64,000 bases of DNA, taken from the NCBI RefSeq assembly GCF_030014955.1, contig NZ_JAGRPV010000001.1, forward strand, positions 8,581,501 to 8,645,500. Reading direction: 5' to 3'. The position numbers and the translations under genes are program-made. Of the stretch, positions 35,515 to 44,707 are shown in pieces; the stretch's first letter is position 1, and the number at the start of each line of letters is the position of its first letter. The notes under the pieces are model-generated. The model was not told the origin of the DNA. It did no database searches and saw only the letters and a program-made list of their open reading frames with translations. Source of the DNA: Cohnella hashimotonis (GTDB taxonomy: Bacteria > Bacillota > Bacilli > Paenibacillales > Paenibacillaceae).

Positions 35515-36846
35515 ATGAACGAGGTTACTGGAGGAGGACGGGGAGCGAAGCCGAACGCCGGGAGAGGCGAGCGGCAGGACCTGAGCGAACGGGATACGAT
35601 TGTGCCCGGCGCCGGCGAATCGCTTTCAAACGAGGAGCTTGCCCCTGGCGAGCCGCTCCCGCCCGGGTCGCCCCCGGCCAAGCCGTCCTCACTCAAGCCG
35701 ACGCTTAGCAAGCAGGACATTTGCCTGCATCTCGGCGACGACTACGACCGTCATCTCGGCGCGATCGTGCCGCCGATTTTTCAGAATACGCTGTTCACGC
35801 GCAAGACGACGAACCATGGCTACACCTACACCCGCGTCGCCAATCCGACGACCGAGATCGCGGAGCGGAAGATCGCGGCGCTGGAGGGGGCGGAGGCGGC
35901 TCGCTGCTTCTCCTCGGGCATGGCGGCGATCTCCGCCGCGCTCATGAGCGTCATGGAGAAGGACTGCCATATCGTCTGCCCGCTGAACGTGTATCCGCCG
36001 GTCAAGGGATTTCTCGACGTTTACATGAAGCGGTTCGGCGTGGAAACGACGTTCGTATCGGGCACCGACGTCGGCGAGATCGAGGCCGCGCTCCGCCCGA
36101 ATACGCGGGCGATCTACCTGGAGACGCCGCTGTCGAACGTGTTCACGCTGCAGGACCTGCGCGCGATCGCGGCGCTGGCGAAGGCGCATGGCGCGACGAC
36201 GATCGCGGACAACACGTGGGCGACGCCGCTGTACCAGAATCCGATCGCCTTCGGGATCGATATCGTCGTGCACTCCGCGACCAAGTATATGGGCGGGCAC
36301 AGCGATATTCTGGCGGGCGTCATGGTAGGCAGCCTGGCGCGGATGGAGCGCGTGACGCACGAAGAGCGAGGCCTGTTCGGCGCGGCGATGGATCCGCATC
36401 AGGCGTGGCTGCTCATCCGGGGGCTGCGCACGCTGCCGCTGCGGATGAAGCAGCATCAGGAGAGCGCGATGCGGATCGCCGCGCATCTCGAGGCGCACCC
36501 GCTCGTGGAGCGGGTGCTCTATCCGGGCCTGCCGAGCCATCCGCAGCATGCGCTGGCCCGCAGCCAAATGAGCGGCTGCGCCGGCCTGCTCAGCTTCGTG
36601 CCGCGGGGCGCGCGGGAGCAGATCGTCGGCTTCGTCAAAGGCTTGGCTTTGTTCGAGGAGGGGCCGAGCTGGGGCGGCTTCGAGAGCCTGGTCAACACGC
36701 CGGGACTCGGCATCGACGAGGAGACGTCGCTGCGGACGGGGATGCCGCAGCGGCTCGTCCGTCTCTCGATCGGGCTGGAGGACGCGGACGCATTGACGGC
36801 CGATATCGATCAAGCCTTGGCAGGTATGCTCCGTGGGCGGGCCTAA
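35515..36846 (+). CDS. Cys/Met-metabolism PLP-dependent enzyme (cystathionine gamma-synthase/lyase family)
   Basis: This 443-residue protein of the trans-sulfuration fold has the PLP lysine at about residue 257 (VVHSATKYMGGHSDILAG). RVANPTTEIAERKIAALEG, FSSGMAAISAAL and the C-terminal TGMPQRLVRLSIGLED are also typical. The family makes or breaks C-S bonds of homoserine- or cysteine-type substrates. The first 70 or so residues are a Gly/Pro/Ser-rich extension absent from usual members, so the start is uncertain (ATG 35515 has a close GGAA; ATG 35464 is possible). Lying between lyase and GH105 genes, it is out of place for amino acid metabolism. Confidence 0.8.
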   Translation: MNEVTGGGRGAKPNAGRGERQDLSERDTIVPGAGESLSNEELAPGEPLPPGSPPAKPSSLKPTLSKQDICLHLGDDYDRHLGAIVPPIFQNTLFTRKTTNHGYTYTRVANPTTEIAERKIAALEGAEAARCFSSGMAAISAALMSVMEKDCHIVCPLNVYPPVKGFLDVYMKRFGVETTFVSGTDVGEIEAALRPNTRAIYLETPLSNVFTLQDLRAIAALAKAHGATTIADNTWATPLYQNPIAFGIDIVVHSATKYMGGHSDILAGVMVGSLARMERVTHEERGLFGAAMDPHQAWLLIRGLRTLPLRMKQHQESAMRIAAHLEAHPLVERVLYPGLPSHPQHALARSQMSGCAGLLSFVPRGAREQIVGFVKGLALFEEGPSWGGFESLVNTPGLGIDEETSLRTGMPQRLVRLSIGLEDADALTADIDQALAGMLRGRA

Positions 36847-36897
36847 GGCCTAATTTCAACATACAGACCTACAAACATCCAAACGGGAGTGGAAGCC

Positions 36898-37989
36898 ATG
36901 ATTGCACGGCAGCTAGACAGGCAGGAGGCGCAAGCGCTGATCGAGCGGGTCATCGCGGGCATGCGGGGACTGAAGGTGGCGATTCAGGAGGATACGGCTG
37001 ACAGCATCATCTCGATGGACGTGTGGGACTGGTCGCAGGGCGTGGGGTTGTTTTCCCTCTACCTGTATTACAAGGAAACCGGCGACCCCGGCCTGCTCGA
37101 TTATCTGACGTCCTGGTTCGACCGCCATCTCGAGCGCGGACTGCCCGGAAAAAACGTGAATACCATGTGCCCGCTGCTCACCCTCAGCTACCTTTACGAG
37201 GAGACCGGCAAGGCGGATTATCTAAAAGTCTGCGAGGAATGGGCCGACTATGCGGCCGTCCGTATGCCCCGCACGCCGGAGTCCGGCATCGCCCATACGG
37301 CGGTGGACAGCCCGAACGAGGGCGAGCTGTGGGACGACACGCTGTACATGACGGTGCTGTTCCTCGGGCGCATGGGCGTCCTGCTGAAGCGCGAAGACTA
37401 CGTGGAGGAGAGCGTGCGGCAGTTTCTCGTGCATCTGAAATATTTGACGGATACGGAGACCGGCCTGTTTTTCCACGGCTGGACGTTCAAGGAGAATCAT
37501 AACTTCGCCCGGGCGCGCTGGGGGCGCGGTAACGCCTGGTACACGGCCGGCCTGGTCGACTACCTGGATATCGTGGATGTATCGCCGGGCGTGCGGCGCT
37601 TCCTGCTGTCGTCGCTCGAGCGGCAGGCGGCCAAGCTGACGGAGCTTCAGGAGCCGTCCGGCATGTGGCGAACGCTGCTCGACGATCCGTCCTCGTACGA
37701 GGAGACGTCGGCGACGGCGGGCTTCGCCTACGGGCTGCTCAAGGCGGTGCGCAAAGGGTATCTGGGCGCGCGGTACAAAGAGCCGGGCCTGCGCGCGCTG
37801 CAAGCCGTCGTCGGACGGATCGACGCGGACGGCGCCGTGCAGGACGTATCCTACGGCACGCGAATGGGGCACACGCTGGACCTTTACAGGCAGATTCCCC
37901 GCTGTCCGATGCCTTACGGCCAATCGATGGCGCTGCTCATGCTGGCCGAGAGTCTCAAGCATGCGGCCGAACCGGTGCAAGAAATCTAA
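36898..37989 (+). CDS. GH105 unsaturated rhamnogalacturonyl hydrolase, copy 2
   Basis: This 363-residue cytoplasmic (alpha/alpha)6-barrel protein is closely related to copy 1 at 29.2 kb (roughly two thirds identical by eye along the whole length). It keeps WDWSQGVGLFSLYLYY, NTMCPLLTLSYLYEE, WDDTLYMTVLFLGRMG (Asp146, Asp147) and RWGRGNAWYTAGL. The Asp pair is intact, so it is the better candidate for hydrolysing unsaturated galacturonyl-rhamnose. GGGAG lies 8 nt before ATG 36898; an overlapping GTG at 36889 is less likely. The importer genes follow. Confidence 0.9.
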   Translation: MIARQLDRQEAQALIERVIAGMRGLKVAIQEDTADSIISMDVWDWSQGVGLFSLYLYYKETGDPGLLDYLTSWFDRHLERGLPGKNVNTMCPLLTLSYLYEETGKADYLKVCEEWADYAAVRMPRTPESGIAHTAVDSPNEGELWDDTLYMTVLFLGRMGVLLKREDYVEESVRQFLVHLKYLTDTETGLFFHGWTFKENHNFARARWGRGNAWYTAGLVDYLDIVDVSPGVRRFLLSSLERQAAKLTELQEPSGMWRTLLDDPSSYEETSATAGFAYGLLKAVRKGYLGARYKEPGLRALQAVVGRIDADGAVQDVSYGTRMGHTLDLYRQIPRCPMPYGQSMALLMLAESLKHAAEPVQEI

Positions 37990-38010
37990 TAAAACGTCCA
38001 ATTTTCCGCA

Positions 38011-38025
38011 TTTAAAACGCTTACA
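38011..38025 (+). promoter_or_regulatory. cre-like site upstream of the second importer
   Basis: TTTAAAACGCTTACA matches the CcpA consensus WTGNAANCGNWNNCW with a single mismatch. A TACACT-like -10 lies about 10 nt further on, so bound CcpA would repress the importer when preferred sugars are present. Confidence 0.55.
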
Positions 38026-38050
38026 AACCCCTCTACACTAAAATCAGCAA

Positions 38051-38122
38051 CATCGACAAGACCAGCATCATCGACAAGACCAGCATCATCGGCAAGACCA
38101 GCATTATCGGCAAGACCAGCCA
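38051..38122. repeat. 18-bp direct repeats in the leader of the importer operon, 4 copies
   Basis: Four consecutive units of CATCGACAAGACCAGCAT (the third and fourth with minor changes) lie between the cre-like site and the ribosome site of the permease gene. Confidence 0.9.
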
Positions 38123-38171
38123 CATCTTAAGCCGCCGAACGCTTCGGCATTTCGCAGGGAGGGAGCGGACC

Positions 38172-39065
38172 GTGAAGGAATGGAAAAAAAACTATGATCT
38201 CTATTTGCTCCTCGTGCCGGCCGCCGTCTTTTTCATCGTTTTCGCCTACGTCCCGATGGGCGGGCTCGTCATCGCCTTCAAGGACTACAATCTGTTCCGG
38301 GGCCTCTGGGGCAGCGATTGGTCGGGACTCGCCAACTTTCGGGAAATGTTCTCGATCCCCGAGTTTTTCCGGATCACGCGCAATACACTGCTGCTGAATC
38401 TGCTCGGGCTGATCGTCTGCTTTCCGGCGCCGATCCTGCTCGCGCTCATGCTAAACGAGGTGCGGTCCCGGTCGCTCAAGAAAATATCGCAGTCGATGCT
38501 TTATCTGCCCCACTTCATGTCCTGGATCGTGCTCGGCGGCATCGTGTACGCGGTGCTGTCGCCGAAGTACGGCGTCATCAATCAGATTCTTCGCTGGCTG
38601 GGCATGAAGGAAATCTACTTCATGGCGGACCAGACGTGGTGGATCATCACCTACACGCTGTCGGCCGTCTGGCAGAGCGCGGGCTGGGGGACGATCATCT
38701 ACCTGGCGGCGATCACGGCGATCGATCCGGCGCTGTACGAGGCCGCGTCCATCGACGGCGCGGGCCGCATCCGCAAGATCGCCAGCGTCACGCTGCCGAG
38801 CATCATGCCGACGATCGTCATCCTGTTCATCCTCGCCGTCGGCAACATGGTGTCGATCGGCATCGAGCAGCCGCTCGCGCTGGCCAATTCGGTCGTCAGC
38901 AACGTATCCGAGGTGATCAGCACGTACGTGTACCGCGTCGGCATCAAGCAGGGCGAATTCGGGCTGACGACGGCGGTCGGCATGGTGCAGTCGGTCATTA
39001 ATCTATGCCTTGTCGTCGCGGCCAATCATTTTGCGAAAAGGGCGGGAGGCGAGGGACTATGGTAG
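38172..39065 (+). CDS. ABC transporter permease, LplB-type polysaccharide importer subunit
   Basis: This 297-residue protein has about six membrane helices. Its opening MKEWKKNYDLYLLLVPAAVF and the early YVPMGGLVIAFKDY are typical of LplB/YtcP-system permeases. The EAA loop is LYEAASIDGAGRIRKIASVT. GTG 38172 is preceded by a GGGAGGGAG ribosome site. It overlaps the next permease gene by 7 nt. The LplB/LplC/LplA type commonly imports rhamnogalacturonan-like oligosaccharides in Bacillus. Confidence 0.9.
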   Translation: MKEWKKNYDLYLLLVPAAVFFIVFAYVPMGGLVIAFKDYNLFRGLWGSDWSGLANFREMFSIPEFFRITRNTLLLNLLGLIVCFPAPILLALMLNEVRSRSLKKISQSMLYLPHFMSWIVLGGIVYAVLSPKYGVINQILRWLGMKEIYFMADQTWWIITYTLSAVWQSAGWGTIIYLAAITAIDPALYEAASIDGAGRIRKIASVTLPSIMPTIVILFILAVGNMVSIGIEQPLALANSVVSNVSEVISTYVYRVGIKQGEFGLTTAVGMVQSVINLCLVVAANHFAKRAGGEGLW

Positions 39066-40039
39066 GCGGCACCGCAAGCAGCTCGGCAAGCAGCTCCGCA
39101 AGCGGCGAGGCGAAGCCGACGGGCGAGCTCGCCCGTCCCGCTCCGGCGACCCGTCCGAGGAAGGCCAAGCGCACGCCCGGCGAACTCGTCTTCGACATCT
39201 TGGTTTACAGCGCGCTCATCGTATTCACGTTCATCTGCCTGTTTCCCTTTCTGAACACCCTTGCAAACGCCTTCAGCAGCAGCACCGCGATCCAGACGGG
39301 CAAGGTCCTGCTGTGGCCGGTCGAGTTCCAGGTCGGTTCCATGAAGATGATCCTGGCCGACAGCTCGGTCATGCGATCGCTGTTCGTCACCGTCTTCCTG
39401 ACGGTCGTCGGCACGACGCTGAATCTGCTGTTCACGATCATTACGGCTTATCCGCTGTCGCGCCGGGATCTCAAGGGCCGCGGAATCTTCATGCGGTTTA
39501 TGGTCGTCACGATGCTGTTCAGCGGCGGCATGATCCCGCTCTTCCTCGTCGTCAAGTCGCTCCATCTGCTCGATACGCTGTGGGCGCTCATCATACCGGG
39601 CCTGATCAGCGCGTTTAACGTCATCATCATGAAAAGCTTTTTCCAGACGATTCCCGACGAGCTGCGGGAAGCATCGGTCATGGACGGCTGCGGCAACATG
39701 CGTTATTTGATCCGGATCGTGCTCCCTCTCTCGGGGGCGTCGCTGGCGACGATCGGCCTGTTCTATGCGGTCGGCCATTGGAACGCCTACTTCGGCGCGG
39801 TGCTTTACATCAACGATCCCGACCTGCTCACGCTGCAGGCGAAGCTTCGCAACATCCTGCTGCTGTCGCAAATGGATACGTCGCTGGAGCAGATGACGAT
39901 GGAGAGCAAGTTCACGGTCATCCAGGAATCGCTCAAAGCCGCCGTCATCGTGGTCGCGACCGTGCCGATCCTGATCGTATACCCTTTTTTGCAAAAGTAC
40001 TTCGTCAAAGGCTCGATGCTCGGCTCCGTAAAAGGTTGA
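39059..40039 (+). CDS. ABC transporter permease, LplC/YtcP type
   Basis: This 326-residue membrane protein opens with a Ser/Ala-rich hydrophilic tail (about 45 residues), followed by six helices. The EAA loop is ELREASVMDGCGNMRYLIRI, and it has the family ending FVKGSMLGSVKG. ATG 39059 has GGGAGG upstream and overlaps the previous stop. Partner of the 38.2-kb permease. Confidence 0.9.
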   Translation: MVGGTASSSASSSASGEAKPTGELARPAPATRPRKAKRTPGELVFDILVYSALIVFTFICLFPFLNTLANAFSSSTAIQTGKVLLWPVEFQVGSMKMILADSSVMRSLFVTVFLTVVGTTLNLLFTIITAYPLSRRDLKGRGIFMRFMVVTMLFSGGMIPLFLVVKSLHLLDTLWALIIPGLISAFNVIIMKSFFQTIPDELREASVMDGCGNMRYLIRIVLPLSGASLATIGLFYAVGHWNAYFGAVLYINDPDLLTLQAKLRNILLLSQMDTSLEQMTMESKFTVIQESLKAAVIVVATVPILIVYPFLQKYFVKGSMLGSVKG

Positions 40040-40119
40040 ACGTCCGGATCGCGCGGCGCCGCGCCGTTCGGGTTCACGATAGCGCTACTTCAGTCTTGAT
40101 TACCAAGGAGGCAACCGGA

Positions 40120-41766
40120 ATGATGGGGAGTTGGAAAAAAGGATTGCAGACGGCGCTGGCGATCGCGCTGGTCACGCTGCCGCTCGCGGCATGCGGAGGC
40201 AATAACGACAACAGCGGCGCATCGAGCGCAGCTGCGACCGGCGGAACGTCCGGCGCGACGCAGGCGGGGGACGGCAAGCTGGAGAAGGTTCGCGTGTCGC
40301 TGTGGGACCGCTCGAATTCGCCGAACGGCCAGAAGCTCGAAGACACCGTGATCGTCAAAAAGCTGCAGGAGGAAGCCCGCAAGGAAGGCCTCGACGTCGA
40401 ATACGTCGTCCTGCCGCGCTCGCAGGAAAGCGAGAAAAACAACATCTGGATGGCTTCCGGCGGCGGTCCCGACATTATCATCACTTACGATATGAACGCC
40501 ATGTTCAAATGGGCGGAGCAGGGCGGCCTGTGGGAGCTGGACGATCTGCTCGAGCAGTACGGCCCGGACATCAAAAAGCTGATCGGCCCGTCGCTCGAGG
40601 TGGCAGGTACCTACAAAGGCAAGCGCTACGCGATTCCGGCGATGCGGATGAGCACGGCGGCGGCTTCCAACATGAAGATTCGCCAGGACTGGCTCGACAA
40701 GCTCGGCATGAAGGCGCCGACGACGCTCGACGAGCTGTACGAGACGCTCAAGGCGTTCAAGGAAAAGGACCCGGGCGGCGTCGGCAAGGACAATGTCGTG
40801 CCGTGGGCGCTGCCGGCGATCTCGCAGGGCATGAAGGGCTTCTTCTTCGGCCCGATGTGGGGCGCGGGCGTGGCGATCGACGGCCCGGCGACGGAGATGT
40901 ATATGCCGAGCGGCAACTTCGCGGACGGCGTGTTCCACTCCGCGGTCGCGCTGAACGAGGGCAAGGAGTTCTTCCGCTTCCTGAATAAGGTGTACAAGGA
41001 AGGTCTCATTTCCAAGGAATTCGTCACCGACGTCAACTCGCAGCAGTTCATCCAGAACTACACGTCCGGCGTGTCCGGCTTCATGGACTCGAACGAGGAC
41101 CCGTGGACCGTCACCAAGGAGACGCGCAAAACGGTGCCCGAAGCGAAGTGGGTGACGCTCGATCCCCTCGTGCGGCCGAACGGCACGCAGGCGATGACCG
41201 AGGCCAACGTATACGGACTGCTCAACATGATTCCGAAGTCGTCCAAAAATCCGGCGGCCGCGGTCAAGTACCTGAACGTCCTGGCGAAAAACATCAAGCT
41301 CGTCCAGGCGGGCATCGAAGGCGTGCACTTCAAGGAGGAGGACGGCCTGTACGTGGCGATCGATCCGGTCAAAAACGCGGAGGAGATCGACTGGTACTTC
41401 AAAGACCTGAACCTGCTCACCCAGGGCTACATGGGCAATCCGACGAAGGATCAGATGAAGAAGCAGTTCGCCAACGAGCCGAATCCAGACGAGATCGCCG
41501 ATATTCTTGACCCCTACTTCAAATCCTTCGAGAAGTTCGGCAAGCAGGGGCCGCTCATCGACACGCCGCGGCCGGTATCGGACAAGAGCGTCGCCAACAT
41601 CACGAAGTTCCTGTACGACGCGCTCTCCAAGGCGGTCATCGCCAAAGACTTCGACGCGGAGTGGGAGAACGTCGTGTCCGGCTGGAAGAAAAACGGCGGC
41701 GAGGAATACGACGCCGAAGTGACGCAGAACCTGGTCGCCATGAACTGGAAGACGACGAACGAATAA
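40120..41766 (+). CDS. Extracellular sugar-binding lipoprotein, LplA type
   Basis: This 548-residue lipoprotein has lipobox LAAC (Cys25). Its length (over 500 residues) and stretches such as VPWALPAISQGMKGFFFGPM and YTSGVSGFMDSNEDPWTVTK fit the large LplA-type binding proteins of complex-oligosaccharide importers. AAGGAGG lies about 9 nt before ATG 40120; a longer frame from 39778 overlaps the permease gene and lacks sense. No ATPase gene accompanies it. Confidence 0.9.
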   Translation: MMGSWKKGLQTALAIALVTLPLAACGGNNDNSGASSAAATGGTSGATQAGDGKLEKVRVSLWDRSNSPNGQKLEDTVIVKKLQEEARKEGLDVEYVVLPRSQESEKNNIWMASGGGPDIIITYDMNAMFKWAEQGGLWELDDLLEQYGPDIKKLIGPSLEVAGTYKGKRYAIPAMRMSTAAASNMKIRQDWLDKLGMKAPTTLDELYETLKAFKEKDPGGVGKDNVVPWALPAISQGMKGFFFGPMWGAGVAIDGPATEMYMPSGNFADGVFHSAVALNEGKEFFRFLNKVYKEGLISKEFVTDVNSQQFIQNYTSGVSGFMDSNEDPWTVTKETRKTVPEAKWVTLDPLVRPNGTQAMTEANVYGLLNMIPKSSKNPAAAVKYLNVLAKNIKLVQAGIEGVHFKEEDGLYVAIDPVKNAEEIDWYFKDLNLLTQGYMGNPTKDQMKKQFANEPNPDEIADILDPYFKSFEKFGKQGPLIDTPRPVSDKSVANITKFLYDALSKAVIAKDFDAEWENVVSGWKKNGGEEYDAEVTQNLVAMNWKTTNE

Positions 41767-41795
41767 ACGCTTGGGGCGCATGCCCGGGCAGGCCG

Positions 41796-41828
41796 AAGGA
41801 CGGACCGGTCCGCGAACCGTCCGTCCTT
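41796..41828 (+). other. Stable intergenic hairpin after the binding-protein gene
   Basis: AAGGACGGA (41796-41804) pairs with TCCGTCCTT (41820-41828), with an inner CGGT/ACCG. No T tract follows, so it is more likely to protect the abundant binding-protein message or to attenuate read-through than to terminate fully. Confidence 0.65.
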
Positions 41829-41860
41829 CTGTCTGTCCTCGGGCGGGAAGGAGGAGGCAT

Positions 41861-43570
41861 ATGCAAACGACTGCCGAAGCGCGGATCGCCGAGCTGGTCC
41901 GGCTGCAGGAGGCGAGGCTCGCGGAGGAATGGAAGCTGATGGAGGCCGAAAAACGAAGCGTCCGCAAAAAGAGGGTTCAGGGACGGGAGCTGAACCGGCT
42001 GACGCTGCTGGCCGTGCTTTACTGTCAGCCGCAGTCGCGGTATTTTCGCGATCCGGCGCTATTGGCCGCGCTGGAGGAGACGGCGGAGGAGCTGCTCGGC
42101 ATCCAACTGCCGAGCGGCAACGTATCGCTCTACAACTGCAACATCGATTCGCCCCCCGATACGGCGTTTACGTCGCATCTGGTCGCGCTTGTCGCGCAGC
42201 TGCTGCTGCGGGACGCGGGGCAGGAAGCGGCGAAGGCGACGAACGCCGTGCTGACGTTTCTGCGGCACGCCTCGCCCGCACTGCTGGAAGGAGGCATTCA
42301 TACGCCCAATCACCGCTGGGTGATGGCGTCGGCGCTGGCCAAAATGGAGGAGCTGTTCGGCGGGGCGGCGTACCGCGAGCGGGCGTTCGAATTTTTGAAC
42401 GAAGGCCTGGACATGACCGACTACGGCGAGTGGACCGAGCGGAGCAATTCGATCTACAACGCGATTTGCGCTTATTACCTCTATGACGTCGGTATGGTGT
42501 TCGATTATGCGCCTGCGCTGGACGCCTCGGCGAGCACGCTGCGGATGATGCGCTACATGCTGCATCCGGGGGACACGATCGCGACCGAATATTCCGGGCG
42601 CCAGGATCTCGGGCAGGTGGCGCGCATGGACGACCGCTACTACGTGGCGTTCCATTTGATCGCCGCGCGCGAGCGCGACCCCGAGCTGGCCGCGCTTGCG
42701 GAAATCGCGGACCGGACGGCGCCGCGCGGGAGCGTGGCGCTGCTCCACTGGATGCGCATGCCCGAGCGGATGACGCCGACAGTTGCGCCTGCCCCGCCAA
42801 GAGAACGGTACACCGTGCTGTTCGGGGAGGGCAATCGCACGCGGGTTCCCGACCGCGTGCCCTATCTCGGCCCGGTCGTCAAGCATCCGCACGGCGCGCC
42901 CGTGCTGCGGCACCGGCGTGGGCCGCTGAGCGTCACTGCCATGGCGGGGCAGGCGGAGTGCTTGTACGTCCAGTACGGCGATGCGCGTTTGCTCGGGCTG
43001 AAGCTCGGCGTCGGCTGGTTCGGCGCCGGCGCGGTGTCCTTTCCGGGCATCGAGCCGATAGGGGACGATCGGTATCTGCTCCGTGCGGAGCTGGAGGGCT
43101 GCTACTTCGGCCCGCTCGCGGACGAGCACACGCTTCATGCCGGCGGGCGCTACGTCGACATGCCGAACCATCTGCGTCGCCGTATCGGTACTGTGCGCAC
43201 CACTGTCGCTATCGAGCTGACGCTGTTGGAGGACGGGCTGGACCTGCGGGTCGTCTCGGACGATCCGCGCGGCATCTACCTGCAGGCCGTCTGCCTGTTT
43301 CCGCCGGAGGAGGGACAACTGAGCGGGGAAGGACTCGAAGCGACCGGGCTTGCGACGATGCGCCTGTCCGCGGGCGCGGCCGTGTACAGGTCCGGCCGGT
43401 ACGGCATCCGCATCGAGGGCGGCGCGGACGAGCATGACGAGATCGCGATGCGCAACGATCCGCCTGACGCGCGCACGCGTGCCGTGATGGTTAACTGGAG
43501 CACGCCGACCGACGCGACGCTGCGGATTCGCGGCATTGCATTCGACGAGCCGGGCGGCAAGGAAGAATAG
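41861..43570 (+). CDS. Putative (alpha/alpha)-barrel protein of a polysaccharide locus, function unknown
   Basis: This 569-residue cytoplasmic protein has a helical N-terminal half containing GGIHTPNHRWVMASALAKME and an Asn-Ser-Ile-Tyr-Asn segment. A beta-rich C-terminal half follows (VAIELTLLEDGLDLRVVSDD). Such two-part architecture is seen in heparinase-like lyases, and NHRW resembles an active-site patch, but the heparinase II/III C-terminal signature is absent. I cannot name a family. ATG 41861 has AAGGAGGAGG upstream. Position within the importer operon suggests a lyase or hydrolase for the same glycan. Confidence 0.7.
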   Translation: MQTTAEARIAELVRLQEARLAEEWKLMEAEKRSVRKKRVQGRELNRLTLLAVLYCQPQSRYFRDPALLAALEETAEELLGIQLPSGNVSLYNCNIDSPPDTAFTSHLVALVAQLLLRDAGQEAAKATNAVLTFLRHASPALLEGGIHTPNHRWVMASALAKMEELFGGAAYRERAFEFLNEGLDMTDYGEWTERSNSIYNAICAYYLYDVGMVFDYAPALDASASTLRMMRYMLHPGDTIATEYSGRQDLGQVARMDDRYYVAFHLIAARERDPELAALAEIADRTAPRGSVALLHWMRMPERMTPTVAPAPPRERYTVLFGEGNRTRVPDRVPYLGPVVKHPHGAPVLRHRRGPLSVTAMAGQAECLYVQYGDARLLGLKLGVGWFGAGAVSFPGIEPIGDDRYLLRAELEGCYFGPLADEHTLHAGGRYVDMPNHLRRRIGTVRTTVAIELTLLEDGLDLRVVSDDPRGIYLQAVCLFPPEEGQLSGEGLEATGLATMRLSAGAAVYRSGRYGIRIEGGADEHDEIAMRNDPPDARTRAVMVNWSTPTDATLRIRGIAFDEPGGKEE

Positions 43571-43621
43571 CGGACGGTGTGAATGAACGCGGTTTGGCAT
43601 GACAAGAAGGGGGCGCTTTTC

Positions 43622-44623
43622 ATGAATATCGGCATTATCGGCATTGGCGTAATCGGCTTAAGGCATATCGGCAATCTGGTCAAAAGGGACGACGTCCGCA
43701 TTGCCGCCGTCTGCGGTACGGACGCCGACAAGACGGCCAGGATCGCGGGAGAATACGGAGCCGAGCCCTTTACGGATTACCGGCTGCTGTTCGAGCGCAC
43801 GCCGCTGGACGCGGTGTTCGTCTGCACGCCGCCGGGCGTGCGCAAGGGCCCGATCCACGAGGCAGCGCAGCGGGGCATCGCCTGCTTCGTCGAGAAGCCG
43901 CCCGCGCGGTCGGTAAGCGAGGCGGAGGAGATCGCGGCGATCGTCCGCGAGAGCGGCATCGTATGCGCGGTCGGCTTCATGTACCGCTACGCGGGCGCCG
44001 TGGCTGCGGCCAGAGAGCTGATCGCGCGCAGCGGCGCTCCGGTCCCGATCGTGCGCAGCGTGCATGCCTGCGCCGCCGGCCTGCCCGAAGCGCCGACCCC
44101 GCGCTGGCTGCTCGACAAGGCCAAGTCAGGCGGACCGATGTTCGACCAGGCGATTCACCTGATCGACGCGGCCAGGTATATCGCGGGCGCGCAAGGCGGC
44201 GAGGTCGAGGCGATCCACGCCTTCGGCGCCAACGTACAGCGGCCCAAGAGCGCGGACTATACGGTCGAGGACAACTTCGTCGTCAATCTGGCTTACGCGC
44301 ATGGCACGGTCCAGACGCATACGCACTCGTGGGGCGTGGAGCGGCCGCGGGTCGAGATCGAGCTGCTGGGCCGGGATTACCGGCTCACGGTCGATCTATC
44401 CCGCCTGGGCAGCCGGCTGTACGGGGACTTCCGCGGCGAGGAGGTGTCCGCGCATTTTCCGGAGGAGAACATGTACGTGGACGAGGCGGCAGCTTTTCTC
44501 GAAGCGGCGCGTTCCGGCGACCCGTCGGGGATCCGCTCCTCATACGCGGATGCGGCCAGATCGCTTGAACTGGTCGTGCGGGCGAACGAGTCGGCGGACG
44601 AGGGGCGGGCGATCAGGTTGTAA
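43622..44623 (+). CDS. Gfo/Idh/MocA family oxidoreductase
   Basis: This 333-residue NAD(P)-dependent sugar or inositol dehydrogenase-like enzyme has an N-terminal Rossmann motif (IGIIGIGVIGLRHIG), the EKPPARS signature near residue 95, and a C-terminal alpha/beta domain containing GGPMFDQAIHLIDAARYI (His/Asp active-site region). It probably oxidises a sugar released by the lyase/GH105 enzymes. ATG 43622 follows a GGGGG-type ribosome site; it sits 51 bp after the preceding gene. Confidence 0.88.
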   Translation: MNIGIIGIGVIGLRHIGNLVKRDDVRIAAVCGTDADKTARIAGEYGAEPFTDYRLLFERTPLDAVFVCTPPGVRKGPIHEAAQRGIACFVEKPPARSVSEAEEIAAIVRESGIVCAVGFMYRYAGAVAAARELIARSGAPVPIVRSVHACAAGLPEAPTPRWLLDKAKSGGPMFDQAIHLIDAARYIAGAQGGEVEAIHAFGANVQRPKSADYTVEDNFVVNLAYAHGTVQTHTHSWGVERPRVEIELLGRDYRLTVDLSRLGSRLYGDFRGEEVSAHFPEENMYVDEAAAFLEAARSGDPSGIRSSYADAARSLELVVRANESADEGRAIRL

Positions 44624-44676
44624 AAAAGGCCCTGAGGAGGGCATCGGAGACAATGCTGGAAACGGCGGCGAAGGCA

Positions 44677-44707
44677 TTGCGCCCGGCGAACGAACATGTG
44701 TTAGAAT
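44677..44707 (+). promoter_or_regulatory. Possible promoter of the downstream yesMN genes
   Basis: TTGCGC (44677-44682) and TAGAAT (44702-44707), with a 19-nt spacer, lie in the 137-bp gap before the kinase gene. Weak, because of the long spacer. Confidence 0.3.
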
